In this document: positions 36,130 through 47,237 of the stretch, piece after piece
Layout of the letters: each line of letters opens with the position of its first letter
How positions within the stretch are numbered: position 1 is the first letter of the stretch
From: Pomphorhynchus laevis
Lineage: Eukaryota; Acanthocephala; Palaeacanthocephala; Echinorhynchida; Pomphorhynchidae
Direction of reading: 5' to 3'
Assembly: GCA_012934845.2 (NCBI GenBank)
Contig: WNNJ02000876.1
Span: 186,001-250,000, forward strand
DNA length: 64,000 nucleotides
Translations under genes and position numbers: made by a program
The notes under the pieces: model-generated
What the model saw: only the letters and a program-made list of their open reading frames with translations
Database searches by the model: none
Told to the model about the DNA's origin: nothing

Positions 36130-38983
36130 CAGTTCCTCCTGATAAGCTTCATTCCTTATTATGATACATTGTTTGTTATTTATTAATCAATTCATAAAAA
36201 ATTTATATTTTTTATTTTAAATTTTGACTTGATATAAATATAAATTTTAAAAAATCTTATATAATTATTTATTTATTAATTATTTATTGTAGAAGCCCTT
36301 GTATTCGAGTATCGCATTATTTTTAATTTTGTTTTATTTACTTCATCAATGATTTGTTGGGATGAAGTAAATAACCCTTGTGGGTTAAACTCTGCATTGT
36401 AATAATAATTATTTATTATTAATCTTTATTTATATATCGAATAAAATACGAAGACTCATTTATTTGATCTGATTTGTTCTACTAACAAGTTATTATTGAC
36501 CTGTGGAAATATAATTACAGTCAATAATGTATTTTTACTTTAAAATGTCAAAACACTTGGCAAAGCATTCAAAAAAGAAAATAAGTCATTTTTGTAAATA
36601 GTTAATAATGATCCATTATTGATAAAGAATTATTTGAGTTGGAATAAAATAAAAGAGAAAACTATTATTTGATATTTCACTAACCTTTATTAGTAACATA
36701 TAAAATTACAATTGTAATATGTCAATACTGCAAAGTAAAATATAAGTACATGTATTTTCTTTAAGACGAGTATGCAGTGAACTAAGATCAGTATGTACTG
36801 ATGTTGGTTCATGTAATTATATATCAATTCCCGATATTCCCGATATTAACATTTACGTATTACTTATAGGTGAATTTCTGTTCTAATAGCTTTCTTGTTG
36901 ATTCCAGGACGCTGAGTAAATATTTTAATTATCAAATGTAATGCTTTCCACAAGAAAGAAAATTAATTCGTAGTTTTATAGAGAAGTCAGACTAGCAAAA
37001 TTAAAAAATAATTAAAACTACGAAATGTAAATTTTGGCTGGAGGAAAAGGGGCCGAAACCTTATAAAATAGCAGTTCCTCTTGATGACCTCTATTCCTTA
37101 TTCGAATACATCGTATATTATTTATTAGTCAATTCATAACAATTGACTTTTATTTTAAATTTCAATTTTAAATTTTAACTTGATTTAAAATTGTATTATG
37201 GGAAGTTGTTTTCTGCTTTTAATTTTCGGAATTGTTCTTAGAACATTTACTTTAAATCATTTTAAAATTTAATTTTATATTAAATAAAATTTTATTTTTA
37301 GCTTTATAATTTTATCTTAATTATCGCATTGGCGGTGTTTCCGTTTCAGAATTATAAGAATTCCTGTCAAGATCACTCAATTAGTAGTTCAGATCAAATT
37401 TTCAATTATCGTAACTATTAATTGCTATATGAAACTGTAAATCAATCATAAGTGGATCAGTTTAAAAACGTCAATGCTATAACCAACTTGATATAAATCA
37501 ATTATAAAAACAATCATTTATTTTAAATTGTTGATAATGATCCATTATTGATAAAGAATTATTGGAGCTGGATCAAAGAAAATAGTAAATTTTTTTGATA
37601 TTTCGCTAACTTCTGTTAGCATCTGTAATTCTGTAATTCATGTAATTTTGAAATTCTGAAGATGCTAACAGAAGTTAGCGAAATATTTAAAAATTACTCT
37701 TTTCTTGATCCAGCTACAACAGTTCTATACAATTATTTATTATTTATAATTATTTAGTGTTTAATTATTTCAATTCTATTTAAACTTAATAGAATAAGTT
37801 AAACTTGTAACTTAATTAGTTAAGATTTGTGAAATAATACATCACCTGATTACATATAATCATTATTCTGATACATCTGTTATTTATTAATCAATTCATA
37901 AAAATTGATTTTTATTTTAAAATTTAACTTCATATAAAAAAGTGTATAAAATCTTATATAATCATTTATTATATAAATTACGTTTACTCAGTTATCTGAT
38001 CTTATTTGAGGTATAATAAGAAATATAAAAAATGTTTTTTTTAAATTCCAATTTAAAATTTTAATTTGATATAAATTATATAAATATTACAGTAACAATT
38101 ATTTATTATTTATATTTATTTAAATATTAAACAACGTTTTGAATTAATTCTCGTAATTCTGCGTTTTATTCTGCGGGATGTTTCGTTGTTAATAATTGTC
38201 GTTGAATCATATAATTAATCCTAATCACTTTTATTCATTAATTGACATATAATCCTTATTCTTATACATCGTCTGTTATTAGTCAATTCATAAAAATTGT
38301 CTTTTATTTTAAATTTCAATTTTAAATTTTAACTTGATTTAATAATAAATTATATATAATCTTATATAATTATTTATTATCTTTATTTTTATTTATATAT
38401 CATGGAAAATACGTTGACTCAGCTATCTGATTAGTCAATTTTTCTTTTTTGTATTATCAAACTTGTGGAGTATTTTTAAAAGATCAACTTTAAAAGGATT
38501 AAACGTAAACTATTCACAAAACTATTCTCAATTATTAAACTATTCTTGCTGAGGCCACCGTAGATGCCGGCGGATTTTTTCTATAGCATTTTGTAATGCC
38601 AGATTATGTCGAGGTCAAATTGGATTTCTCAGTTGCATTTAACTGCCTGAGCAGAGCTGAGATGTTGCGATGCGTTCAGGGCAAGTTTCCAAGCATATCC
38701 TGTTTCGTCAAGCGTGCTAGAGTAGCCGATCGTGACGTTTCCACGGAGATCACTCTATAGACTCACTGGAGAGTGTTCAACAGAGAGATTCCATTGGCCC
38801 CTTTCAATTTTCGCTCATAATCATTGAAATCGCAGGCGGGGAAAATCCCCTTTCCGGGTCTAATTCATGGATGATTGTACATTGGGCGGGCCAATAGAAG
38901 ATATTGTGACCGATATTCGCCTTATTCAGATCCTGGGAAAATCTTGGATTGGAGCGCAACCTATCGAAGCGAGAGATAATAGC
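36130..38983. repeat. Segmental duplication, copy 2
   Basis: Direct copy of 17040-19896 with only scattered substitutions. It starts at CAGTTCCTCCTGATAAGC and ends in AGATAATAGC, after which the sequence changes to GGTTCGTTATT, while copy 1 continues through the LINE. The near identity means a recent event or gene-conversion upkeep; an assembly artefact is also possible. Confidence 0.92.
37564..37716. repeat. Foldback palindrome, second segmental copy
   Basis: The same 60-bp inverted arms as 18476-18628, carried along by the duplication. Confidence 0.8.
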
Positions 38984-39057
38984 GGTTCGTTATTATTCAA
39001 GTATTTTATTTTTTAATGTTGACTTGGTAAATTATTTATTGAATTATTTGATTTTTG

Positions 39058-39200
39058 TGGAGGGGCCGAAACCTTATAACATAGTAGTTTCTACTGATGA
39101 TCTCTAATCCTTATTCTTATACATCGTCTGTTATTAGCCAATTCATAAAAATGGGCTTTTATTTTAAATTGCAATTTAAAATTTTTACTGGATATAATAA
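39058..39200 (+). repeat. Dispersed PLE-end-like repeat
   Basis: Contains GAGGGGCCGAAACC, CATAGTAGTTTC, a TACATCGTCTG word and a CAATTCATAAAAAT word. Member of the family at 10048, 16998, 17955 and 19150. Confidence 0.65.
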
Positions 39201-39287
39201 TATTTATTTATTTTTTATTTTTATTTATATTTAATACTTTATATTTAATACTTTTTATTTTATATTATAAATTTATATTTATATTTG

Positions 39288-39353
39288 ATACTTAATCGAC
39301 CGCTACTTAGCGGTTAAGTTGCCTGAGCAGCTAGGTGCCAGTCGATTAAGTAT
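39288..39353. other. Nested hairpin before a LINE
   Basis: Outer perfect 13-bp arms ATACTTAATCGAC/GTCGATTAAGTAT (39288-39300 and 39341-39353) enclose a GC hairpin CCGCT/AGCGG (39300-39313). It stands just upstream of the LINE at 39.5 kb, at the switch from AT-rich to mixed composition. Possibly part of the LINE leader. Confidence 0.55.
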
Positions 39354-39493
39354 TAAACTGGCAGCTATTGCCAATTAGCCTCTTCGTACGCGGCCCAGGC
39401 AACGTATGCTTAACATTCGTCGATCAACGACTAAATAATTGGCCTGCTTGCATCAGCCGTAGAAGTAGTTCTTTCATAGACTATCTCAGATTC

Positions 39494-39765
39494 CTCCGAT
39501 GACTCTAACGGTGGATTAGACAATGGACGATAAAGCGGAAGAGAGTCACGGAGGCCTGTTTACTTACAGTAGTGGTGTTGGATTATCAAAGGATATTGGG
39601 AATGGGAGATAGCCGAACAAGCAAAATCACTCCGAAGACTTAAACGGCAGATTAGACAATGAACGAAAAGCCGGAAGAGAATCTTGGAGACCTGTTTCAT
39701 TACAATAGCGATGTTGGATTATCAAATGATATCGGGAACGGGAGATAGACGAACAAACAAATCAA
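39494..39765 (+). repeat. Two tandem 136-bp LINE leader units
   Basis: Unit 1 from 39494 and unit 2 from 39630 share CTCCGAWGACT, GGATTAGACAATG/AGATTAGACAATG, GAGACCTGTTT/GAGGCCTGTTT and GATGTTGGATTATCAAA-type words. Likely promoter-type monomers of the element that starts here. Confidence 0.8.
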
Positions 39766-39934
39766 GAAAATGAAAATGACAAGCAACAAATTTACAAAAC
39801 ATAAATCAAGTGCGAAGAACAATGGTCAACTCACCATTAACCGTAGGAGTTTTCATTGTCGGGTGTAGTGTGACCACGCAGTTGTACGTAGACTGCGAAA
39901 TAGGCATCAACATCCGAAGCGGACTAGCCTTCAT

Positions 39935-42240
39935 ATAGGAACGTGGAATGTCATCTCGCTGACTTGGAAGGAACCAGAATTAGTTGAAGAGATGGTTCGC
40001 TTCGGTATTGAAATAGTCGGATTGACTTCTCTTCACTATTTTGGAACTGGAACTAAATTTTTGGATCAAAGCTGGACCTTGAACTATTCGGGAGTTACCA
40101 ACAGAATGCAACGACAGGGGGTGCAGGGATACTTACAAGTTTTAGTTTGTCGTTCATGGTAGAGAGGTTTAACTCAATAAACATATTGCTGGCGTCTCTG
40201 AGACTTTTAGTCAAAGATGCAAAGGGGATAGCTGTTGTGTGCGAATTCTCCTAACATTATCTCGAAATGCACAGTCTTTGTGGAATATCTTCAGGCTCTG
40301 CTTGATGGTACTCCTGCTGGAGATTCCTTCGTTCTATTTGGTGACTTCAATACTCATGTTGATATCCACAATAATACTTAGAATGGAGTGTTGCGGAGGA
40401 GCGGACTCTCCAATCTGAATGCGAGTGGTGTTGAATTATTGCACTTTTGTTCTCGTAACAATGTATGCATAACCAACACAATGTTTAAACATAAGGGGAT
40501 CCAAAAATGCACATGGCGTCATGAATTTCTCAATCAAAGATCAATGATCGATTTTGTAATCGTTTAATCTGATCTGTGACGTTTAGCTCTGAAAATTCGT
40601 GTCAAGAATGGGAGTGAGCTACCAACTAATCACTACATTGTAGTTAGCAAAGTTTGATGGCAGGATCGGATGCTAGACAAGCCTGGTAAACCAAAACGTT
40701 GTGTGAGGGCGTGCTGGAAACATCTAGCAAATGTTTCTGTCAAATAACGTTTTTATGGCTATATCCGGTAGGACTTTTCTCGGTTACTAGAAGAGGTGAA
40801 GAACCTTGATCAGGAATGGGAGATGTTCAGATCCTCGCTTGCTAAAGCAACTGTTAAAAGTTGTGGCTCGAAGGCATTAGGTGCTTGATGTGGAGAAAAT
40901 ACTTGAACTGCTTGGTGGACATCAGCAGTTAGAGATTTTGTCCAACAGAAACTGACTTATAAGGCAACTTTGTGGAACGGCAAAGAGAGCTTCAGCTCGA
41001 GCAGTTACCGAAGCGCAGAAGGCGACTTGGGAGAAGTTTGGAGAGCACTTAGAACTTGATTATAGGTAAGCTTCGAAGATGTTCTGGAGGACGATCAGTA
41101 ACCTTCGTGTTGGAAAGCAGAAGACTCCTCAAACTGTCTATGGCAAGACATAATTTATGCTGACTGACATTGAAAAAAATCTTGGTTGTTGGAAAGAGCA
41201 TTTTAGGAGCCTCCTTAATCCAATGGATGTGCTTTCTCTTGTAGAATTAGATCCTTTTGAACTAACGGAAGAGCTCATCTCTTTGGAAGTAGTCATTGCT
41301 GTTCTTAAAAAACTTCGTAATGGCAAGTCTTCTAGAGTAGACGAGATTCGACCTGAAGCTTTATAGGATCTCGACGTTGTTGGCATGAAGTGGCTAACAC
41401 TGATGTTCAATGTTGCATTGAAGTCGGACAAGGTTCCTAATAAGTGGCGAACTGGGGTGGTGGTACCGATCTTTAAGAAAGTTGACCGAGAAAGTTGGCA
41501 TCACTCTTCTTAGCCAAACTGGTAAGCTATTTGCTAGGATTCTTGAGTTAAGGATACGGTCTATAGTTGAGGAACAGTTGCAAGAGGAACAATGCGGCTT
41601 TCGTGCAGGTCGTGGAACTACGGATCAGCTCTTTACTCTCTCATCTTTCCTTGAACAGTCTTTGGATTTCGCCCAACCGGTCTACATGTGTTTTGTAGAT
41701 TTGGAGAAGCCGTTCGATCGAGTTTCGCGAGAGAGGTTTTGGGAGGTACTAAGGAGTATGGAGTACAACACTATCTTATGGTAGCTGTGGCTTCTCTGTA
41801 TGAACAAAATACGAGTTAAGTTCGTATTCTAGGTAGGAAGTCTGAATCATTTCCAGTAGGCGTTATGCTTCGTCAGGGTTGTCTTTTGTCTCCACTTTTG
41901 TTTCTTGTTTACATGAAAAAATTTCGAGACGGACTTTCTGACGGATGTCGATCTTCAGTTTGGTTCCTTCGCGTTATGACAGGTCTTAGCCTTAGAGATA
42001 AGGTTAGGAATCCGGTAATCCGGGATGGACTCGGAGTAAATTCGCTGCTTCTCCACATCGAATAAAGTCAGCTTAGGGTGCTAGGACACGTCCTGAGGAT
42101 GTCTAGGGATCGCCTTCCTCGGAGGATTTTTCAGGTCGAACTCTCTGGAATGATACCTTGAGGTAGACCTCGGTACAGGTGGAGAGATCAGATCTCAAAA
42201 CTGGCCGAAGACCGCCTTGGGGTATCTAAAAGATAACTCT
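39935..42240 (+). pseudogene. LINE ORF2 remnant: APE, RT and C-terminal tail
   Basis: APE motifs: a GTWNV-like start near 39945, KEPELVEEMVRFGIEIVGL, FGDFNTHVD near 40340, then CITNTMFKHKGIQKCTWR and RSMIDFVIV near 40470-40560. RT: SQTGKLFARILELRIRSIVE, EEQCGFRAGRGTTDQLFTL and VYMCFVDLEKPFDRVSRERF (41482-41784), followed by a GCLLSPLLFLVYM box. The tail has LLLHIE, LRVLGHVLRMSRDRLP and GRPRYRWRDQISKLAEDRLG (about 42040-42230). It is broken by several stops and shifts and lacks the FADD segment. Confidence 0.82.
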
Positions 42241-42379
42241 GGTCTGTCGGCCAAGATAGCAATGTCTGAAGTAGTTTTGTTCGTGCACTGCCTCCACGAC
42301 CCAACACCCAAACCAGTGGTTGACAATAAATTTTTTTTATATTATTTGTTTTTGTCAAGAAATTGTTGTCGTTGTGTTG

Positions 42380-42560
42380 TATAATATACGTTGACTCAGT
42401 TATATGATCTGATTAGTCGATTTTTCCTTTTTGTATTATCAAACTTGTGAAGTATTTTTAAAAAATCAGCATTAAAGGGATTAAAACGTAAACCATTCTC
42501 AAAACTATTCTCAATTCGCTGACTGTTCTCGCGGAGGCCACCGTACATGCCGCTAGATTT
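42380..42560 (+). repeat. Fragment of the 19.3-kb LINE leader
   Basis: Shares GACTCAGTTATATGATCTGA, TTTTTGTATTATCAAACTTG and GGAGGCCACCGTA words with 19325-19500, with moderate divergence. It is a third, older relative of that leader, wedged between two other LINEs. Confidence 0.75.
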
Positions 42561-42895
42561 TTATACGAATATTAATTATTTAGTTTATAATATTGCATCA
42601 AAATGCATTTTATCGTAACTTTATTTATACTTCAATTAAACTTTCCTTATGATTTAATCTCAATTTTTTAATACTTTTATCTGACTTTCTTTATACTTCA
42701 ATTTGCCCAATAATAAAATTATTATTTAATAAAATTCTTATTTTATTTTATTTTTTTTAATTTTTTTTTCAATAAATAATATTTATTCCGAATGTACAGA
42801 AAATAAGGTTCCCTCAAATGGGCCACTACTGTCATAATTCGTAAATGTACAAAAGTTATGAAACATTCCAACGTAGAAAAAAAATAATAATGCAT

Positions 42896-43363
42896 TCATC
42901 CAATTGAAGCTATTCCAGTCACCGCGTTCCCCATGGGCCGAGTAAATTCACCGATTCGTGATCGTGGAGCCCGCATGCAGCAGGAAATAGAACGCGCGAG
43001 AATTATACTAAATCGTGTTCGTATAAGCGAAATCATATCGCTATAGCTTCGTTGCAGTTTGGAGGACATCCTTGCAGCGATTGTCTGCATCAACCGTTTC
43101 GCTGTCGGACCAAATCCTCAAGTAGCTGCCAGGACAAACGTTATGAAAGACGAGTGTTCAATTTCACTAATTCGTTCCTGATACTTTGCTCTTTTCCGAT
43201 TCTCGTGGTATTCGAAACTTGCATCGACAGTCCTTAGGTGATAAGATAGAGCCAAGTTGTTGAAGACGCGGACATCTATGAATGTCCGCTCCAACCTACC
43301 ACCGAATAAACCGCCGCATACAATATCAGGATGAGCATCTTCTCCCGGGCTGTGGTCGAGCAC
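42896..43363 (-). pseudogene. RLE domain of the family A LINE
   Basis: The continuation in the neighbouring frame starts near 43343: DAHPDIVCGGLFGGR, then ERTFIDVRVFN, the PD-(D/E)XK-like pair of restriction-like endonucleases in R2-group elements. It continues YHENRKRAKYQERISEIEHSS and meets an in-frame TGA at 43118-43120, then GFGPTAKRL, RTRFSIILARSISC and RAPRSR, the usual end of this protein. One frameshift and one stop are the only visible defects, so inactivation looks recent. Confidence 0.8.
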
Positions 43364-46017
43364 TGAAATACAAAGTCATTTGTAACGGGCTGGAGTGCGG
43401 GTTCAATCCCGACGCCGTTGCATATTTCAGATAAGGCGGAGGCCAAAACATCCCTTACCTCATTGTGACGAATAATTGGGAGAGCCCCTCTTTTGCACGA
43501 CAATGCATGGGTTAGACAGATATCATCTCCACATTCGCACTTTTTCGGTAGACTAGATAAGGACCAGTTATACCTTGCAGCAACCGCATCCTGAAATTCG
43601 AATTTTGTCATGTTAAATCCCGACGCTTTAAGAGGACTCGTTTGAAGCCAACTTGAAGCCCCTTTGACCGATGCATACTGTAGAAGCTTGACTGTTTGAA
43701 TTGAAGCACGTTCACGTAAACCAACCAATAGTGATGCAGAACGTAATCTGTTGTCGCTAGCAATATCTTTCAGAGCTTGGGTTTGTAGCCTATCTACTTC
43801 GAGAATATTATCCGACTGGTCAAAAGCTCTGCACAATTGTTTTGACGCGTTCAGCACGTATGGAGCGTCTACGCAAGGATCTCGAAATCCCATACCTCCG
43901 AAACTCAAAGGGAGACTACAAATCAACTGCTCAGTTTCGTCCAGTGTGTGCCCAAATACATCGAAAGCAAACTGCCCAAATATTAGCTGTCTAATTTCAG
44001 AGAACCAACCTGGATCACATTGGGTTGTCCTGCATAAATGTAACCACTTTGATTGACAGGCTTTGACAAAGGCGACATATGCTGACTGGGCATCATGCTT
44101 TGCCGCATTGGCAAGTTTCCTGATCAAACAAGACCATTTGGATATGAGCTCACCACTCATATTCTTGACAAATTCGGCGTCTCCAACAGGTGATCCTAGC
44201 AGTTTGACACCCCTTGTCTCAATACGGACGTTGTATTTTTCAAATCGTTTTTCGGTTTCTTCTAGCTGTTCAGAATGAATCATCACAATTGATTTATTGG
44301 CGTTAACAAAGTAGCCATGCTGATGACCAAATGATTCGAGTAGGTCCCAAACTCGAGTAACGTCCTCTAACGACCCCATAAAATTTGCGTCGTCCGCATA
44401 CCAATACTGACTTACGTGCGGAACCGACTCGCGAATTCGATGAATAATTGCCAGCGAGGACACTGCAAAAGCAGCCATAGCTAGAGGATCCCCTTGTGTA
44501 AATCCTTCTTGGGATCGCAAAGAACGGCCACAACACACTAACTTTGACGGCTCTGAATACGTATTATGCAGAATACACTCAAGAGCAGGACAAATAAAAG
44601 GAACGTTAGCTAGTACAACCTTCCGATTTGCCGTATTGAATGCGTTCTTTGCATCCACGGAAAGTAACACATACTGATCATTGACCGTGATAGTCTCGGA
44701 AACTCTGTGTATGATGTACTCCATTCCACCGCGCTGTCCACTACACATTTGAACATGCCCAGACACTGCCTGAAGATCCTTTCCTATTAAGCTCATAATT
44801 ACCTTTCCCACAATACGGCGAACTATCTCTCCTATGCCAATAGGGCGCACGCCTGGGTTCTTATCAAGAGCCACAAGACGACTTACTGTAAAAGCATCCA
44901 GAATAGATGGGTCAACACGTTCACTTGCTATCCGAATTGCAAAAGAAGCAATGGCGTCTGCTAGTTTTCGTGAATGAGGACCAAATGAACTGATCATTCG
45001 TCTGAAAGCAACAGCATCCACTCCAGATGGACCGGCGCAGCCGTGAGTCCTCATTGCTGCTTTGAGTATGATCTGCCCATCGATTGCAGAGAACACAACA
45101 GCGTGATGAGGCATGCAGCCTGGTAGAGGAACATTCAGGATTGAGTCTTTATGGATAGGCTTTCCTGGCGGGTGTAAGTCCAATAAGATATCGTATATAG
45201 TTACTCCGTCAATCTCATCGTCAGGTTTGAGTAGAGGCAGAGACGCATATTGAGAATCTAACGTCCGAATAGCGGCATGTGTTTTTCCAGACTGCATCAG
45301 CCTAGAGAACACTCCACTCTCATTTTGATTTGTAATACGAACACTCTTCGTCAAGCCTTGAACTACTTTCTGTTGCAGAGCAAAAGCCTCTTCAAATAAA
45401 TCATGGATTTGTTTATCTGCCCACATTTGAGTACGCCTCTCTAGGGTTTTCCGAATAACTGCGGCTTTTCGGGATGGGATTCGCTGCAGTATGAGCTGAC
45501 AAATAACTGTAACTTCTTTGAGCGCGATACCTTCATTTGCAGTACCCTCACCAACATCCAAGTACCTCGAAGCCAATAAGTCTATGAACCGATTGCTAGC
45601 TTGGCAAATGGGTAAAGATAGTAGATTCGGTTTCCAAAGAATGACTTTATTGTACATAAAATTAATAGAATCTTCATAGCTGCATGGCATCCTTTCAGCG
45701 GACGGGCGATCATTGAGTAAATCGCGACTGGCAGCGGTCGGTCGGGGGTTTAAAAACACATGGTTAATTGTACGGACATCCTCCTGGATGGGCGCTATCG
45801 AATTAGTTGGCTCGTTAACTGTGGTTACGTGGCTACTGGTTGAGCAGCTAGTGGAATGGTCAACTATTATCGGTGAATTTCCTCGGTTGGTGCAGTTCGT
45901 AGCGGCACAGTCCGTGCAATATGTGCTTGCCTTTGCGCATTTGCATCCCTTGCAGACTGCGTTCTGCCCGTTGCATCCACAGCATCTGGGTGAATTTCGA
46001 GGTTTGCCTTTTGTCAT
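43276..46017 (-). CDS. RLE-type LINE ORF: Cys-rich N-terminus and RT
   Basis: 913 codons from ATG at 46017 (TCGAAATG, A at -3). Residues 12-42 hold nine Cys in a metallothionein-like spacing (CCGCN, CKGCKCAK, CTDC), probably zinc-binding for target DNA or RNA. RT: VRPIGIGEIVRRIVGK, a CSGQRGGMEYIIH box, LSVDAKNAFN with the first catalytic Asp, EGFTQGDPLAM, QYWYADDANF as the YADD box, GYFVNANKS and KLLGSPVGD. After the thumb come KGASSWL, CECGDDICLTHALSC (zinc finger) and IRHNEVRDV. The frame then runs out of phase at about 43343, inside the endonuclease, and ends in unrelated residues. Confidence 0.88.
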   Translation of the reverse strand: MTKGKPRNSPRCCGCNGQNAVCKGCKCAKASTYCTDCAATNCTNRGNSPIIVDHSTSCSTSSHVTTVNEPTNSIAPIQEDVRTINHVFLNPRPTAASRDLLNDRPSAERMPCSYEDSINFMYNKVILWKPNLLSLPICQASNRFIDLLASRYLDVGEGTANEGIALKEVTVICQLILQRIPSRKAAVIRKTLERRTQMWADKQIHDLFEEAFALQQKVVQGLTKSVRITNQNESGVFSRLMQSGKTHAAIRTLDSQYASLPLLKPDDEIDGVTIYDILLDLHPPGKPIHKDSILNVPLPGCMPHHAVVFSAIDGQIILKAAMRTHGCAGPSGVDAVAFRRMISSFGPHSRKLADAIASFAIRIASERVDPSILDAFTVSRLVALDKNPGVRPIGIGEIVRRIVGKVIMSLIGKDLQAVSGHVQMCSGQRGGMEYIIHRVSETITVNDQYVLLSVDAKNAFNTANRKVVLANVPFICPALECILHNTYSEPSKLVCCGRSLRSQEGFTQGDPLAMAAFAVSSLAIIHRIRESVPHVSQYWYADDANFMGSLEDVTRVWDLLESFGHQHGYFVNANKSIVMIHSEQLEETEKRFEKYNVRIETRGVKLLGSPVGDAEFVKNMSGELISKWSCLIRKLANAAKHDAQSAYVAFVKACQSKWLHLCRTTQCDPGWFSEIRQLIFGQFAFDVFGHTLDETEQLICSLPLSFGGMGFRDPCVDAPYVLNASKQLCRAFDQSDNILEVDRLQTQALKDIASDNRLRSASLLVGLRERASIQTVKLLQYASVKGASSWLQTSPLKASGFNMTKFEFQDAVAARYNWSLSSLPKKCECGDDICLTHALSCKRGALPIIRHNEVRDVLASALSEICNGVGIEPALQPVTNDFVFQCSTTAREKMLILILYAAVYSVVGWSGHS

Positions 46018-46080
46018 TTCGAGGTCAACTTAAATTGCGCACCCCGGGATGTGCCCTGGGCGTACGGCTTCGTTGACTGT

Positions 46081-46919
46081 TAGATGTCCGAATGTAAAAA
46101 ATTGTAGGTTTACTTGTAGAACGTGACAAATTGTATGTTATTTTATTGTAATTTGTGTAGAGAATATAGCGGATTTGAATAAAGTTTGTGATTGCAGAGC
46201 TGCTCAGATTTCGTATGTTTCTTTGTAAGAATGTATTTACTTTAGATTGTATGTTATTTTATTGTATGTTATTTTATCTCAAACTTTTTTAAGCTGTTTT
46301 ACAGCTTATTTTATTAGGAATAATAAAATAAGAAATTATTGTTCACAAAATTTCGACTATTGCAATTGTCCTTTCAAGTGTGATTCTTTTGACTTGTAAA
46401 TGTACAAGTAAATTTACATACATCGCATGGTATTTATTAATCAATTCATAACAATTGACTTTAAAATTTTAAATTTTAATTATAAATTTTATAGTTATAT
46501 AAATATAAATTGTTTAACAATTTATATTAACTGAGTAAATTGTTTAACAAAACATAAATATAGATTGTTTAACATCCTATCTAAAATGTAAATATATAAA
46601 TATAAATTGTTTAACATCTTATATAAATATAAATTGTCATAAATATAAAGTTTTTAAAATCTTATATAATAAGATGTTATTAAGTGTTATTAAGATGTTA
46701 TTAAGTTATTAAGTGTTATAAATATTATGTTATTAAGTTATAATAAGATGTTATTAATAAGATGTTATTAAGTTATAATAAGATGGTATTAAGTCCGTAA
46801 GTGAGGCAGCGGACAGTCAGGTCAATAAAATATCGAATCGATTCTTATCGCAGTAAGATTTGACCTAAGCATCGAGGAAAAGTAAGTATAGCCACGAACT
46901 CTATATATGCTATCACTCA
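46081..46919. repeat. AT-rich spacer with short tandem repeats
   Basis: 46420-46470 matches the PLE-end repeat (TATTTATTAATCAATTCATA). 46490-46670 repeats AAATATAAATTGTTTAACAT several times, and 46670-46795 repeats AAGATGTTATTAAGT units. No gene. Confidence 0.6.
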
Positions 46920-46937
46920 TATCCACATTACGGCAGC

Positions 46938-47168
46938 ATGAGGTTAATCGGAGACGCCCGAGGAAAAACGCCCACTATGATCCGTCTAAGTGAGCTCTTT
47001 GAAAAATATCCAGCTGCGACAAAAGCGAATTTCACCAGCTCCAACCAAAACAACACAAAAATTCCGAAGCTAGTCAAACTGTCAAGTGTCTTGTCTTCAC
47101 CGACGACAACGGAAGACGAGTCGGAGTGCGCAATATCACGAAAAATCTTGGCCGCAGTTGATATATAA
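46938..47168 (+). CDS. Unidentified 76-codon ORF
   Basis: Starts at an ATG after GCAGC and encodes a polar, Ser/Thr/Lys-rich peptide with no recognised domain (MRLIGDARGKTPTMIRLSEL, then FEKYPAATKANF). The block 46795-47165 is clearly GC-richer than its flanks and stops abruptly, so it may be the 5' leader and first codons of a truncated mobile element rather than a host gene. No splice evidence. Confidence 0.3.
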   Translation: MRLIGDARGKTPTMIRLSELFEKYPAATKANFTSSNQNNTKIPKLVKLSSVLSSPTTTEDESECAISRKILAAVDI

Positions 47169-47237
47169 TTGTGTATATTATTTTTATCTTATATAATTAT
47201 TTATTATTTATAATTATTTATCTTTATTTTCAATAAA

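Larger units (their letters stand above)
39480..42335 (+). mobile_element. APE-type LINE with internal deletion
   Basis: Order: two tandem 5' units of 136 bp (from 39494 and 39630, sharing GGATTAGACAATG and TTGGATTATCAAA words), an APE endonuclease (about 39935-40660), RT (about 41150-41935), then directly the C-terminal tail (about 41980-42240) and an AATAAA/T-run end near 42335. The RT FADD box and thumb are missing, so about a kilobase was lost internally. Tandem 5' units are known as promoter-bearing leaders in several LINE families. Many other stops are present. The protein resembles the LINE family common in fish and arthropods whose RT contains EEQCGFRxGRGTxDQL; I leave the clade open (I/Nimb-like group). 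Confidence 0.8.
42745..46080 (-). mobile_element. RLE-type LINE, nearly whole (family A)
   Basis: A minus-strand element with leader (46018-46080), a long ORF, an endonuclease tail, a 3' UTR with AATAAA (42784-42789) and an A-rich end near 42740-42770. Mixed base composition contrasts sharply with the AT-rich surroundings. Only two lesions are visible in the coding region. No clear target duplication was found. Its single ORF with an N-terminal Cys-rich region, RT and then a restriction-like endonuclease places it among R2-group (RLE) non-LTR elements; the RT resembles a family widespread in cnidarians and other invertebrates. It is probably the youngest autonomous-looking element here. Confidence 0.85.

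Noticed and set aside
36130-38983. The second segmental copy as an independent LINE insertion
   Set aside because: LINE copies lose their 5' ends, but here the 5' part is present and the 3' part missing, together with 2.3 kb of upstream DNA.
43751-46033. Open frames opposite the 913-codon LINE ORF
   Set aside because: They are short shadows of a long real frame, with no motifs or starts of their own.
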